Shown piece by piece: positions 47,764-58,060 of a stretch of 64,000 nt of DNA (positions within the stretch are counted from its first letter, which is position 1; each line of letters begins with the position of its first letter). The notes beneath the pieces were generated by a model that had not been told where the DNA came from, did no database searches, and was given only the letters and a program-made list of their open reading frames with translations. Location of the stretch: NCBI GenBank assembly GCA_947624555.1, contig CANQKW010000005.1:1-64000 (forward strand), written 5' to 3'. Made by a program: the position numbers and the translations under genes. Source of the stretch: an uncultured Clostridia bacterium. Lineage in GTDB: Bacteria; Bacillota; Clostridia; Oscillospirales; Ruminococcaceae.

Positions 47764-48375
47764 TTATGCTGCCTTGTGCTCAATCTTGGGAGCAGTACCG
47801 ATGATAATACCGTCATCAGCAAGACCTGACTTGCCGCCTGCCCATGTCATTTCGCCTGCTGAGAAGTCAGTAGCTGCGGGCACATCTCTCGCCGTATTTG
47901 AACCTTCAATAGCTGCTACGCCGACAACCTTGCCGCTACTATTGATATAAACCTTTGCATAGCAATCTTTCATATCAGAAAGAGTGTCAGCAACATATCC
48001 TACAAGTACTGTATCCTTGTCAGTGATTTCACTGGTTGCATCTGCAGTTGAACCCCAGTGATTCTCGCCATCAAGGAAGTCATTAGCATCACCGCCATCT
48101 ACTGTCCAAGTAGAAGCATCAGCAGAGATTGTCAACTCCATTTCTCCGCCGATGTAAGATGCCTTAGCGGTATCCATTTTAGCGAAGAACTCTGTAACTC
48201 TGTTCTTGATGTTAGATGCAAGAGTATTAGCAGAAGTAATTCTGGAGTCCTGAACAACACCGAGCATTGTAGGAACGAGAATTGCAGCAAGTACGCCGAT
48301 GATAGCGATTACTACAACGAGCTCTACGAGAGTAAAGCCCTTTTTGGCTTTGAGAGCCTGAAGTTTCTTTATCAT
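47764..48375 (-). CDS. pilA: Type IV prepilin, candidate major pilin
   Basis: MIKKLQALKAKKGFTLVELVVVIAIIGVLAAILVPTMLG; own promoter and leader. Confidence 0.9.
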   Translation of the reverse strand: MIKKLQALKAKKGFTLVELVVVIAIIGVLAAILVPTMLGVVQDSRITSANTLASNIKNRVTEFFAKMDTAKASYIGGEMELTISADASTWTVDGGDANDFLDGENHWGSTADATSEITDKDTVLVGYVADTLSDMKDCYAKVYINSSGKVVGVAAIEGSNTARDVPAATDFSAGEMTWAGGKSGLADDGIIIGTAPKIEHKAA

Positions 48376-48468
48376 TGTAAAGACCTCCTGTAAAAGAATT
48401 TATTTATGTATAACCCCGGCGGAGTTATATCCGAAATTATTTGCAGACCGTTTTCGGTTTGCAATTTT

Positions 48469-48497
48469 ATTATACTGTATCAAAACGGGAATTGCAA
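48469..48497 (-). promoter_or_regulatory. SigA-type promoter for the pilA-like gene
   Basis: Minus-strand TTGCAA - N17 - TATAAT. Confidence 0.6.
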
Positions 48498-48632
48498 GCG
48501 TTTTTTTAAAAAAAACGCCAAATCAGATTATTTTCGTTAAAAATATTTCAATAACTTGATTATTTTTATGCAATTTCACGGCAGATTTCGTGTAACCAAC
48601 ATTACAAATTACGCAAAACGGCAGGTTTATCT

Positions 48633-49718
48633 TCAATTTACGCCCATTTCGAGGTAGCGCTTGTACTCGCTCAAATCCTGTACTCTTGTGCGTGCGACCT
48701 CGTCTTGGACCTTGCCCATTCGTACAAGACGAGCCAAATCCTGGTCGAGCGTGAACATTCCGTATTTTTTACCCGTTGCAACGGCGGTCGGTATCTGGAA
48801 AATCTTGCCCTCGCGTATCATTGCACGGATAGCGTCCGTCGCACCGAGAACTTCAAGAGCCGCACAGCGACCTTTTCCGTCGGACGTAGGCACGAGCGTC
48901 TGGGAGATAATGCCAACGATTGAATTTGCAAGCTGTGAGCGGATTTGTCCCTGAGAATGGGGCGGATAAACGTCGATTATACGGTCGATAGTAGGCGCAG
49001 CGCCCGTCGTATGCAGCGTTGAAAGAACCAAGTGACCTGTTTCTGCGGCGGTTACGGCGGCGTTTATCGTTTCAAAGTCACGCATTTCTCCGACGAGTAT
49101 TACATCGGGGTCCTCACGAAGAGCAGCTCTAAGCGATCCTGCGAACGAATCGACGTCCTGACCTATCTCACGCTGATTTATCATAGACTGCTTATGCGTG
49201 TGAAGATACTCGATAGGGTCCTCGACGGTGATTATGTGGCAGTTTTTCTGACGATTTATGTGGTCAATCATAGCCGCAAGCGTCGTCGATTTACCCGAAC
49301 CGGTAGGTCCTGTTACAAGAACAAGTCCTCTGGGTGCAAGCGCAAACTCTCCGAGAGTAGCAGGAAGATTAAGGTCAGAAAGCGTGGGGATATCGTTTCT
49401 CAAAAGACGTATCGCAACAGCGTGGTAACCTCTCTGGCGATAAACGTTTACTCTGTGACGGTAACCCGAAGAGGAAACGTAGGAAAAGTCCGTATCAAGA
49501 CCTTTTGAAATCTGAGACTTATGCTTTATAGACGTAATCTGATTGATTACGTTTACGATAAGCGGTTCGGTGCAGTCGGGATATCCCGAAAGCTTTCTGA
49601 TAGAGCCGTGAAGTCTTACAACAGGGGGAAGTCCTGCCGTAAAATGAAGGTCTGAACAGCCGAGATCTCGCGCCTCGTCAAGTATACGGTTTATATCCAT
49701 AATGTTGTTTATTTCCAC
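48633..49718 (-). CDS. pilT: Type IV pilus retraction ATPase PilT
   Basis: GLVLVTGPTGSGKSTTLAAMIDHIN, HIITVEDPIEYLH, LREDPDVILVGEMRDFETI, STLHTTGA. Confidence 0.96.
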   Translation of the reverse strand: MEINNIMDINRILDEARDLGCSDLHFTAGLPPVVRLHGSIRKLSGYPDCTEPLIVNVINQITSIKHKSQISKGLDTDFSYVSSSGYRHRVNVYRQRGYHAVAIRLLRNDIPTLSDLNLPATLGEFALAPRGLVLVTGPTGSGKSTTLAAMIDHINRQKNCHIITVEDPIEYLHTHKQSMINQREIGQDVDSFAGSLRAALREDPDVILVGEMRDFETINAAVTAAETGHLVLSTLHTTGAAPTIDRIIDVYPPHSQGQIRSQLANSIVGIISQTLVPTSDGKGRCAALEVLGATDAIRAMIREGKIFQIPTAVATGKKYGMFTLDQDLARLVRMGKVQDEVARTRVQDLSEYKRYLEMGVN

Positions 49719-49772
49719 TGCCTTGTTCTCCTTTAATGTTAATATTATCGGGATATAATGAGCTTTGCCGTT

Positions 49773-51479
49773 TTATACTGAATATGTTGCCTTAACCAAC
49801 TCATCCATTGAGGTTTTTCCTGCAAGAACCATTTGTGTAACGTTGTCACGAAGGAGCAAAGTGCCGTTTTCTCTTGCCATTGCGCCGATTTCCTCGGCGG
49901 TAGCTCCTGCGGAGATTATTTCTTTCAGCTTAGGTCCAACCACGATGATTTCGTGAATTGCGGTACGTCCCGAATAGCCCGTGCCTCTGCACGCACGGCA
50001 GCCGCCGGGGTGAGGTCTGCATATCTCTACGGGAGCAGTTTTATTCATAAGTTTGAGGTCTTCGGGATCAGTAAGCGTAAACGTTTCCTTGCAGGTCTTG
50101 CAAAGGAGCTTTACAAGTCGCTGTGCGATAATTCCTACGAGCGAAGATGCGACCATATAAGGCGCAACGCCCATATCCACAAGACGGGTGATTGTCGTTG
50201 CTGCGTCGTTTGTATGCAGCGTCGATAGAACAAAGTGTCCCGTGATTGCCGCTCTTATCGCAATATCGGCGGTCTCGCCGTCACGGATTTCTCCGACCAT
50301 TATGATGTCGGGGTCCTGACGGAGGATTGAACGAAGTGCCGCCGCAAATGTCATACCCGCTTTATCGTTTATCTGGCACTGATTTACGCCGTCGATTTTC
50401 TTTTCGACAGGGTCCTCTACCGTAACGATGTTTACGTTCGGCTGAGAAAGCTCTCCCAATGTCGCATAAAGCGTCGTGGATTTACCCGAACCCGTAGGAC
50501 CTGTAACCAGCATTACTCCGTTAGGACATCTTATGATTTGCTTGAACATCTGGTAGTTATATTCCGTCATACCGAGGTCGGTGATTTTTCTCGTTTTTTC
50601 ATCTGCCGTTGAAAGCAGACGTATAACGCACTTTTCTCCGTATACGCAGGGGATTGTGCTGACACGCATATCGAGGTTTACACCGTCAATTCTTGTTCCG
50701 AAACGTCCGTCGAGCGGTATTCTTCTTTCGGCAATATTCATTCCGCCCAGTATTTTTATACGTGTGATTATCGAATTATGGAAAGACGGAGGGATTTTCA
50801 TATCCTGCTCGACAAGCTCGCCGTCCATTCTGAAACGTATTCTTGTTCTGTCCTTGAAAGCCTCTATATGAATATCGGTTACCTGGTTTCTGAAAGCCGT
50901 TTCGACCATCATATTTACGAGCTTAACGATAGGAGCGTTATCTACACGTCCGTCAGACTCTGCTTTTGCGAGATCTTCTTCAATATTTGTAGAATCAGAC
51001 TCGCTTTCCAGCTCTCTCACCGTGCTGTCAACTGCCTGCGAGGAATAATATTTTCCGATTGCAGCCTCAATCTGAGTTTTTGTAGAGATTTGAGGAACGA
51101 TTTCCATTCCCGTCTGTACCTTCAAATCCTCAAATATATAGAAATTTACAGGGTCATTTGTTGCGACGAAGAGCCTGTTATTCTTATACTGAAACGCAAA
51201 TACGCACTTTTCTCTCGCAACATCTTCTGAGATCTTAGACACGGCATTTGAATCGACTTTTATCGCTGAAAGGTCTATAAACGGCACTTTCAGGCGAATG
51301 GACAAAGCCTGTGCAAGCTGGCTTTCAGACACAATTCCCATTTCCAGCATAACATCTCCGAGCATTTTGCCCCCTGATTTTTTCTGCTCGGCAAGTGCGT
51401 CCTCAAGCTGATTTTTGTTGATAAAGCCCTGCTCTATCAAAATCTCTCCTATTGGTATGTTTTTAATTGGTCCCGGCAT
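49773..51479 (-). CDS. pilB: Type IV pilus assembly ATPase PilB
   Basis: MSHN/GspE N-terminal domain, VTGPTGSGKSTTLYATLGEL, LRQDPDIIMVGEIRDGETADIAIRAAITGH, tetracysteine CKTCKE...CRACRGTGYSGR. Confidence 0.97.
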   Translation of the reverse strand: MPGPIKNIPIGEILIEQGFINKNQLEDALAEQKKSGGKMLGDVMLEMGIVSESQLAQALSIRLKVPFIDLSAIKVDSNAVSKISEDVAREKCVFAFQYKNNRLFVATNDPVNFYIFEDLKVQTGMEIVPQISTKTQIEAAIGKYYSSQAVDSTVRELESESDSTNIEEDLAKAESDGRVDNAPIVKLVNMMVETAFRNQVTDIHIEAFKDRTRIRFRMDGELVEQDMKIPPSFHNSIITRIKILGGMNIAERRIPLDGRFGTRIDGVNLDMRVSTIPCVYGEKCVIRLLSTADEKTRKITDLGMTEYNYQMFKQIIRCPNGVMLVTGPTGSGKSTTLYATLGELSQPNVNIVTVEDPVEKKIDGVNQCQINDKAGMTFAAALRSILRQDPDIIMVGEIRDGETADIAIRAAITGHFVLSTLHTNDAATTITRLVDMGVAPYMVASSLVGIIAQRLVKLLCKTCKETFTLTDPEDLKLMNKTAPVEICRPHPGGCRACRGTGYSGRTAIHEIIVVGPKLKEIISAGATAEEIGAMARENGTLLLRDNVTQMVLAGKTSMDELVKATYSV

Positions 51480-51561
51480 CTGTATTCTTCCTTTCGGGTT
51501 GCATTATAATATGAAAAGCCTTCTTGGGATTTCATTATTCAAACCGTCTTTAAAATTGCTA

Positions 51562-51590
51562 TTGAAAAAAAGCAACTCATATGATATAAT
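51562..51590 (+). promoter_or_regulatory. SigA-type promoter for pilD
   Basis: TTGAAA - N17 - TATAAT. Confidence 0.7.
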
Positions 51591-51619
51591 GAGAATATAA
51601 AAATCTAAGGAGGCGGTCT

Positions 51620-52681
51620 TTGACTATGTCCAACGTTGAAACAATCATTTATGCGGTACTGGCGTTTATTTTCGGCTCTGTTATCGGCAGCTTTTTAAAC
51701 GTCGTTATACTTCGTACTCCCCGGAAGGAGTCGATTATCACCGAACCTTCCCACTGCTTTTCCTGCGGTCACAGGCTTGCGTGGTACGATATGTTTCCTA
51801 TTTTCAGCTGGATTTTTCTTCGGGGAAAATGCCGCTACTGCAAGAGCAAAATTTCTCCCCGTTATATGATCATCGAAGCGATCACCGCTTGTCTTTACTG
51901 TCTTGCTTTTATCTGTTTTCGTTTTCTGTGGAACGGAGATGTGTGGAAACTCGTTTTCTCCGCAATTCTTTTTCCTGTGCTTATTGTTCTTTCTGCTATT
52001 GATATTGACCACTTCGAGATACCTTACTGGTGCAGCATATCGGTCGCTGTCCTCGGAGCAGCGTCGTTTCTGATTTTCTCCGACGAAACTGTCTGGTACG
52101 AACGTCTTATTGCCTTTGGAATAGTAATTGTACTTTTTGCGATAATGGTGCTTATCGGCGGAATGGGCGGCGGCGACCTTCAGCTCATGGGAGGCGCTGC
52201 GCTGCTGCTGGGGTACAAGGTTTTTGCTGCGCTCTTTATAGGAATTATCCTGGGCGCTGTTTACGGCGTGATAAAGAAATTCCGTGACAGGAAATCAGAG
52301 CGCATTGTAAGCCACACCATAGAAGGCATAGCCGAAAAATGGTATCAAAATCAACTTGACCGCGATATAGGATATGTTACGGACGGAAACGCTGATATTA
52401 TTGTCGGTAGTATTAGCGAGGGAAATCCCGATATTGAATGGGAATTTCTCGAAGAAAAGTTCTGGAAAGGTCTGCCCGAAAAGGCTGAGCTTTCGCAGGC
52501 GCTAAGGGAAAAAATCACCGATGAACGAGAGGGCGGCTTTAAAATCTTCATAAAGGGCAACAAAATCGAAAAGGTAAAATATTCGAGGAGAATGGTTTTC
52601 GGTCCTTTCCTTGCCTTTGGTATCGCCGCCTCGTGGCTTGTCGGCATATACATTATCGGCTGGTATATGAGTTTGTTCTGA
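51620..52681 (+). CDS. pilD: Prepilin peptidase PilD
   Basis: FGSVIGSFLNVVILRTPRKESIITEPSHCFSCGHRLAWYDMFPIFSWIFLRGKCRYCKSKISPRY, GGMGGGDLQLMGGAALLLG. Confidence 0.95.
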   Translation: MTMSNVETIIYAVLAFIFGSVIGSFLNVVILRTPRKESIITEPSHCFSCGHRLAWYDMFPIFSWIFLRGKCRYCKSKISPRYMIIEAITACLYCLAFICFRFLWNGDVWKLVFSAILFPVLIVLSAIDIDHFEIPYWCSISVAVLGAASFLIFSDETVWYERLIAFGIVIVLFAIMVLIGGMGGGDLQLMGGAALLLGYKVFAALFIGIILGAVYGVIKKFRDRKSERIVSHTIEGIAEKWYQNQLDRDIGYVTDGNADIIVGSISEGNPDIEWEFLEEKFWKGLPEKAELSQALREKITDEREGGFKIFIKGNKIEKVKYSRRMVFGPFLAFGIAASWLVGIYIIGWYMSLF

Positions 52682-52700
52682 TAACAGTTAAAATTTCAAC

Positions 52701-52733
52701 AAAATCGGGGCGAGGTTTTCGCCCCGATTTCTG
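52701..52733. terminator. Bidirectional terminator between convergent pilD and pilus gene
   Basis: aaatcggggcga-ggttt-tcgccccgattt. Confidence 0.75.
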
Positions 52734-52741
52734 TTTATTTT

Positions 52742-53596
52742 TTAGGGAGCGGTTTCTTCTGCTGCCATAGTCTTTCTGCCTACGTAGTAGATAAATGTCG
52801 TGCTGTGCGGATCTGCGCTTTCAAGCGAAACTATCGGATAGAACTTGTATCTTCCGTCCTGGTTGATAGTTTTGTTCTTTATAGTACCGAACTCCGTATA
52901 TCCGACGCCCATAAATTCAAGAGCATTCATATCCTGATTAGTATAAATGTTCGTAGAAATTTTCATTGCGGGCACGGGTTTCTTTTCTTCGATATCGCTT
53001 GTATCGCTTGTTTCCGATTCAGATGACGCCGACATATCGGGAGCGGTGTCCGTTCCCTCAAGCTGTTCCACGGTAAATATTGGGAAAAGTCCGTCGTAGA
53101 AACAATTCTCAAAAACAGGTATAGGTTTGTTTTCAATGATGAGCGAATTTGGGTTTGTAAACGTTTCGTTCATTACCATATACTTGCTTTCAAATGTCTG
53201 TGGGTCGTTTTCCCACGAGAACGAAATGCACTTCAGCTCAAAAACCTTTTTGCCGTCTGAGTCGACGCATTTGTCGATAAATTCCCTCATTGCCTTGAGA
53301 TTTTCATTTTCGGCAATTGCACCGCCGTCGTATGCGTCACTTCTGTCGGCATTTGTGAAAATCTGCACGAAATATGCACTTCTCATACTTCTGTTGATGT
53401 AATTGTCAATAGTTTCCGCAAGCAGATTTGCACGCACATTTGCCTCGTTTGACGCAGCCGACCTCAGAACAGGCGTTATAAACAACGTTACTCCGAGAAC
53501 CAAAATTCCCAGCAATCCGCAGGAAATTACGACCTCAACGAGCGTAAAACCGCTGTTTTTCCGTCTGCGCTTAAGAAGTTGCTTAAGCTTTTTCAT
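52742..53596 (-). CDS. Minor pseudopilin
   Basis: NSGFTLVEVVISCGLLGILVLGVTLFI prepilin signal. Confidence 0.87.
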   Translation of the reverse strand: MKKLKQLLKRRRKNSGFTLVEVVISCGLLGILVLGVTLFITPVLRSAASNEANVRANLLAETIDNYINRSMRSAYFVQIFTNADRSDAYDGGAIAENENLKAMREFIDKCVDSDGKKVFELKCISFSWENDPQTFESKYMVMNETFTNPNSLIIENKPIPVFENCFYDGLFPIFTVEQLEGTDTAPDMSASSESETSDTSDIEEKKPVPAMKISTNIYTNQDMNALEFMGVGYTEFGTIKNKTINQDGRYKFYPIVSLESADPHSTTFIYYVGRKTMAAEETAP

Positions 53597-53616
53597 TACA
53601 GTTCACCTCCGACGTC

Positions 53617-54699
53617 TTACTTATAAACTCTCTTGTACATATATGCGCCGTAGATGTAGTTACTGTACTTATCCCCGTCCTGTTCGTACTTGCAGGTACC
53701 GTCGCTGTTGTAGGTTTCAAGGTACATTGGGAAGTTTGTGTATGAGCCGCCCGAACTGTTATGACCGAATGAATCAACCGTCAGATTGGGGTCGGTTTCA
53801 AATACAACATAGATCTTAAAGCTGTCGCCCACAAATCTCTTTGAACTGCCCTCGTTTTTATACGGGGAGCTTATTCTCAAAGTATTCGGTGCAGTTTTTG
53901 CTACATAATAGGGGCTGTACGAGTAGTCGCCCGACTCAATGTTTCTCTCCAGAACGACCGATTTGCAGTTTGTACCCCATTTAAGGGTAGAACCGTTTAC
54001 ATAACCTGCGTCGATAATAGTCGCCTCGGGGTATTCTTCTCTCGTGTAGACCCTGTGTGTATCGGGGTCCTCATACTCTCTGGTAGCCGTGAAAGGCTCT
54101 GAAGTGAAGAAATTAAGTCTGAACTGTGCATAAGGCTCTTCTGCCGAAGTCATTGAAGGATCTGCCAGCGCATACAGCTCAATAAGATAGCAAACGCCGG
54201 GTCCTGTATACTCTTCGCCTGCTTTCTGCACGGTCTTTATCTTGATTTCCTTGAACTTCGGAGAACCTGTAATTCTTGCGTCAACGGCGCTCATCTGACC
54301 TTGCTCTCCGCCTTTTCCCGAGTCGCTCGGCTGAGTAAGCTGATCTGCGCTGTCTTCCTGAGAGTTTTTGGAAACAAAGTATGTAAGACCGTCGCCTATG
54401 CCCTCTTCATCGCCGTTTGCGGCTTTCATATCGTAGGCAATCTTCTTGGGAGTGGAAGTGTCCTTAAAATTCAGCACGACCTCTCCGTCCTGGGTTGTAA
54501 ACTTCTGTTTTCCGTCTGCGGCAAGCTTTTCCTCCTGTGCCGCAAGCGTTTCCATAAACTTTGCATTTTCGGATTTTTCTGATGATACAAGTACAAGTAT
54601 CTGCATTATCATAGATGCCATTATTGCGAAAATCGCAAATGCAACTACTATTTCCACCAATGTGAAGCCGCTTTTCTTTGAAAGTATTTTCTTGATCAT
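53617..54699 (-). CDS. Minor pseudopilin
   Basis: KSGFTLVEIVVAFAIFAIMASMIMQILVLV prepilin signal. Confidence 0.87.
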   Translation of the reverse strand: MIKKILSKKSGFTLVEIVVAFAIFAIMASMIMQILVLVSSEKSENAKFMETLAAQEEKLAADGKQKFTTQDGEVVLNFKDTSTPKKIAYDMKAANGDEEGIGDGLTYFVSKNSQEDSADQLTQPSDSGKGGEQGQMSAVDARITGSPKFKEIKIKTVQKAGEEYTGPGVCYLIELYALADPSMTSAEEPYAQFRLNFFTSEPFTATREYEDPDTHRVYTREEYPEATIIDAGYVNGSTLKWGTNCKSVVLERNIESGDYSYSPYYVAKTAPNTLRISSPYKNEGSSKRFVGDSFKIYVVFETDPNLTVDSFGHNSSGGSYTNFPMYLETYNSDGTCKYEQDGDKYSNYIYGAYMYKRVYK

Positions 54700-54715
54700 T
54701 TTTAAGCGCCTCCAA

Positions 54716-57088
54716 TCAATATGCAGCCTTGAGCTTTACTCTGTATCTCTTTTCGGACAAGGGTGAAAGCGTTGAGCTGAGGCTTTCCTCGTCAAGAACG
54801 CCCTGCGGAGGATATACGCTGGGCCAGCAGGCAATAAAGCTGTTCTTTGAGAGGAATTTATAATCGGATACGACCATTCCGCCCATATGGAGGATAAAGT
54901 CACCAAGGTCGCTGCCGTTTGCCTTGTAAGACATATACGGAGCGTAGATAAATCCTGCGAAACAGTTGTATGCAACAGGTCCAACGTCGTCTATCGTTCT
55001 GCCGAATCTGAACTCTGCGCTTTCGGAGCAGGAAACAAGGAAGATATTGCAGTTAGGAACGATTATTTCGCCGGAGCTGTCCTTATTTACGGGGCGTGAC
55101 GCCGAGTCTATCGCCCTCAGAGCGTCAATGCACTTCTGCTTTTCAACTCTGTCCTTGCATACTCCCACGGGATTTATAACGGGATTTTCGGGGTCTGTGC
55201 TTGTGAAATATTCAGGCTCGCACGAAGGACAAATCGTGTACTCCTCGTGCAGGCTGCATGATACGATATAGGCAGGTCCGCCGCAGGACTCGCAGGGTTC
55301 GGGGGATCTTCCCTCTTCCGTGTAAACGCAGCCGTCGCCCTCCGTGCAGGAGGAATGTACATACGGGCTGAGCGTTGCACCGAGGAATGCGCCCTGATTC
55401 GTGGTATAATATTTTCTGCCGTCCTGTGTCTGCAAGCCGCTGCCGTTTGTAAGCATATACCAGTTATAGTGTGCGACACGGACATTGTCTGCGTCCTGAT
55501 ATACAACGCCTTCGGGGACGTCTATTACAAGAGAGCCGTTGCCCTTTACAAGCAGCTGCATTGGTCCGCAGAGATTTCCGAATGCGTCCTTAGGCTGCCA
55601 GGTAAAATACGAAGTGCCTTTAGGACTTACGGTATTATTCTGAAGACGTATTACATATGTATTGTCGGGGCTGTCGCCGGTATCAATGATAAGCGTCGGT
55701 ATTTTATCGGGGGTGTTGTTTCCGCCGCCGTCTATTCTGATATTCTTGATAATGCAGCCGATGCCGTCAACGCCGTATTTCAGCTCGACAGGCTCATACA
55801 TCGACTGATTGTTTATGCTGTGGAAAACGATTTCTCTCTCTTCGCCGCCGATAAGCGTACCGCTATCAGTAACCTTACCGATTGAAGAGGCAAGCTTGGT
55901 TTCATCGAGTTTCCAAAGCTTATACTGGATATTCGGGGTTTTGGAGTCAAGCATCTTCATAGCCTCGCTGAAAGTGAGTCTCATCTGCCTGCTGCCCGAA
56001 CCGTGCCGATTATCCTTATCGGACTCCCAGTCCAAGCCTTCTTCCCACTCGCCGTTGCCTGCTCTGTTATAATTTGAGAGGCTGTATCCGTCTCTGAATT
56101 TGAACGACCTGCAGTAAACTACTCCCGGAATAGCGCCGTTGCCTGTCGTATTTACAATAACATCGCCCGCAACATAGAACTTCAGCCTGTTGGAATTGAG
56201 GTTCTGTGCGCCGTTTTCGAGGTACAAATCTCCTCCGACATACACTTCAAGCACATCGTCGTTCGATGCGGAATTGAAAGCTCTTGCAAGATGCATATCG
56301 CCGCCGACAAGTATATAGCTGTCGCCTTTGATGTCTATTCCGTCGCCCATTCCGATATTATAGTTGCCTCTTACTGCGTGGATTATCGGACCTGCCGCAT
56401 AATTCTTGATATTTACGTAATCGAGGAGTGAAAGCGAGTTTTCGCAGTAGATGTTGGAATAGAAATGTATTTCTGTTCCGCTGAACGCACCGATTACCGT
56501 ATCCTCGTTGCTTACATAAACGTCCGAATAGAACGAACCTTTGCTGAGGAACGAGTCGTTAGGCACATAACCTGTTGATGCGAAAATTTTGCCCTTCTGG
56601 TTGGGCGTGCCGCCTTCCTGAATTACGTTTACTACCTGGTGGAATATTTCCTTTACGTCATTTACGGACGTAGTAACAGCTATATCAATAGTAAAATACG
56701 TTTCACCGTCAAAAGTTTCGTCCGCAAGTCTGGTCAATGTTACATCATATGCGCCCAGATAATGGTCATCATCGCTGTCAGCGTTCGGATTAAGCGCCTT
56801 ATAGCCGTTTCCGTCTGTCGTAAGAATAGTACCGCCTACGGGCACGCTGTCAATTGAAACGCCCGAACCTATCAGAATATCGCTGAGATTTCCGACTGTC
56901 ATTTCGGCGATAGAAACGGACGACTGATAAGACTGCTGCTGGTTAAATACCGCAAATCCCGCAGACCTCGATGATACAACAGCAAAATACATTGCCATAC
57001 AAGTTATCATAAGCGCCGTCATTGTACTTATTACCATAAACAACGCACTTCCGCGGTTGCTTAGGTACTTTCTCAATGAATGTACCAT
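54716..57088 (-). CDS. Large pilus-associated exported protein (PilX-like N-terminus, beta-helix-like body, CxxC insertion)
   Basis: N-terminal NRGSALFMVISTMTALMITCMAMYFAVVSSRSA; between pilO and pseudopilins; repetitive beta-strand-rich body. Confidence 0.75.
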   Translation of the reverse strand: MVHSLRKYLSNRGSALFMVISTMTALMITCMAMYFAVVSSRSAGFAVFNQQQSYQSSVSIAEMTVGNLSDILIGSGVSIDSVPVGGTILTTDGNGYKALNPNADSDDDHYLGAYDVTLTRLADETFDGETYFTIDIAVTTSVNDVKEIFHQVVNVIQEGGTPNQKGKIFASTGYVPNDSFLSKGSFYSDVYVSNEDTVIGAFSGTEIHFYSNIYCENSLSLLDYVNIKNYAAGPIIHAVRGNYNIGMGDGIDIKGDSYILVGGDMHLARAFNSASNDDVLEVYVGGDLYLENGAQNLNSNRLKFYVAGDVIVNTTGNGAIPGVVYCRSFKFRDGYSLSNYNRAGNGEWEEGLDWESDKDNRHGSGSRQMRLTFSEAMKMLDSKTPNIQYKLWKLDETKLASSIGKVTDSGTLIGGEEREIVFHSINNQSMYEPVELKYGVDGIGCIIKNIRIDGGGNNTPDKIPTLIIDTGDSPDNTYVIRLQNNTVSPKGTSYFTWQPKDAFGNLCGPMQLLVKGNGSLVIDVPEGVVYQDADNVRVAHYNWYMLTNGSGLQTQDGRKYYTTNQGAFLGATLSPYVHSSCTEGDGCVYTEEGRSPEPCESCGGPAYIVSCSLHEEYTICPSCEPEYFTSTDPENPVINPVGVCKDRVEKQKCIDALRAIDSASRPVNKDSSGEIIVPNCNIFLVSCSESAEFRFGRTIDDVGPVAYNCFAGFIYAPYMSYKANGSDLGDFILHMGGMVVSDYKFLSKNSFIACWPSVYPPQGVLDEESLSSTLSPLSEKRYRVKLKAAY

Positions 57089-57127
57089 CTTGTCCTCCTT
57101 TTCTCAATAGTTGTTTCTGATGTCAGA

Positions 57128-58060
57128 TTATGCATTTATACCGTCCTGAGCATCAAGCTGGGACTTGGGGTCCTGCATACGTTCTATACTGTAGAACGTG
57201 ATAGAGGTGCTAACCGTGTAAACGTAGTCGGTTACATCGACCTTCTCATCGTTGACATTTTCCTGACCCTCGCCGGTTGTTTCTTCTGAAGATGACTGGC
57301 TGCTGTCGCCTGAGCTTTTGCCTGTTTCTTCCTCTAACGCCCTGCGACCTGCCTCTTCGGCATCTTCATTGATCTCTGAAACCAGATCGTCGTACTTCTT
57401 TTCTACTTCGGGGAATGAAAAGCTCATTCCGTTGAGGATTATTGCTTTTCTTGTGCTGTTGCCGTTTTCGTTTATTATGTAGTTATTGACCTCGTCGGCA
57501 AATTTAAGAAGTTCCGAACGGTCAATTGCGGAAACGTCAAATGTGACTGTGCTTGCGCCGATAGTCTGAGCTGCACCCAGCTGCGCCTCAAGCTCTCTTA
57601 TTCTTGCCTCGTGCTTTGCCTCCTCCTCACTCGGCTCTGCACCCTGAGTTGCATAGGTTTTAAGGTCGTATACAACATCTTCGGGAGCATAGAAATACGG
57701 AGAAAGCGTGCCTGTGGTGGGGTCTTCGACCGTGAGATCTTCAACGATGATATTTGCCTCGCACTGAGCAAGGAATGCTCTCATAGCCTCGTCAGCCTCA
57801 TAGGAGGTAAGTTCGGGGAAGAACATATCCGCCATATGCTCGCCGTCGCTGTAAGCCTCTTCGATCTGAGTCCTCAAGCCTTTTTTTCTGGCTTGTTTTT
57901 CCGTAACAGTCTGATATTCAGCCTGTTTATTGTCGAGATTTTTCTGTGTAGCGGAAAGTCCGTCTATCGCAGGCATAATGAATACAAATATACCTACACC
58001 CAAAATAACCAGCAGCAATACTACTATCGTTGCGATGCGTTCCTGTTTACTAAGTTTCAT
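57128..58060 (-). CDS. pilO: Type IV pilus protein PilO-like
   Basis: Short cytoplasmic N-terminus, TM IATIVVLLLVILGVGIFVFIMPAI, coiled coil, periplasmic-type domain; overlaps the PilMN stop. Confidence 0.8.
   Translation of the reverse strand: MKLSKQERIATIVVLLLVILGVGIFVFIMPAIDGLSATQKNLDNKQAEYQTVTEKQARKKGLRTQIEEAYSDGEHMADMFFPELTSYEADEAMRAFLAQCEANIIVEDLTVEDPTTGTLSPYFYAPEDVVYDLKTYATQGAEPSEEEAKHEARIRELEAQLGAAQTIGASTVTFDVSAIDRSELLKFADEVNNYIINENGNSTRKAIILNGMSFSFPEVEKKYDDLVSEINEDAEEAGRRALEEETGKSSGDSSQSSSEETTGEGQENVNDEKVDVTDYVYTVSTSITFYSIERMQDPKSQLDAQDGINA

Noticed and set aside
48499-48521. aagcgtttttttaaaaaaaacgcc palindrome as a pilT terminator
   Set aside because: Mostly A/T stem overlapping the pilA promoter region; could equally be an UP-like A/T tract, so not called.
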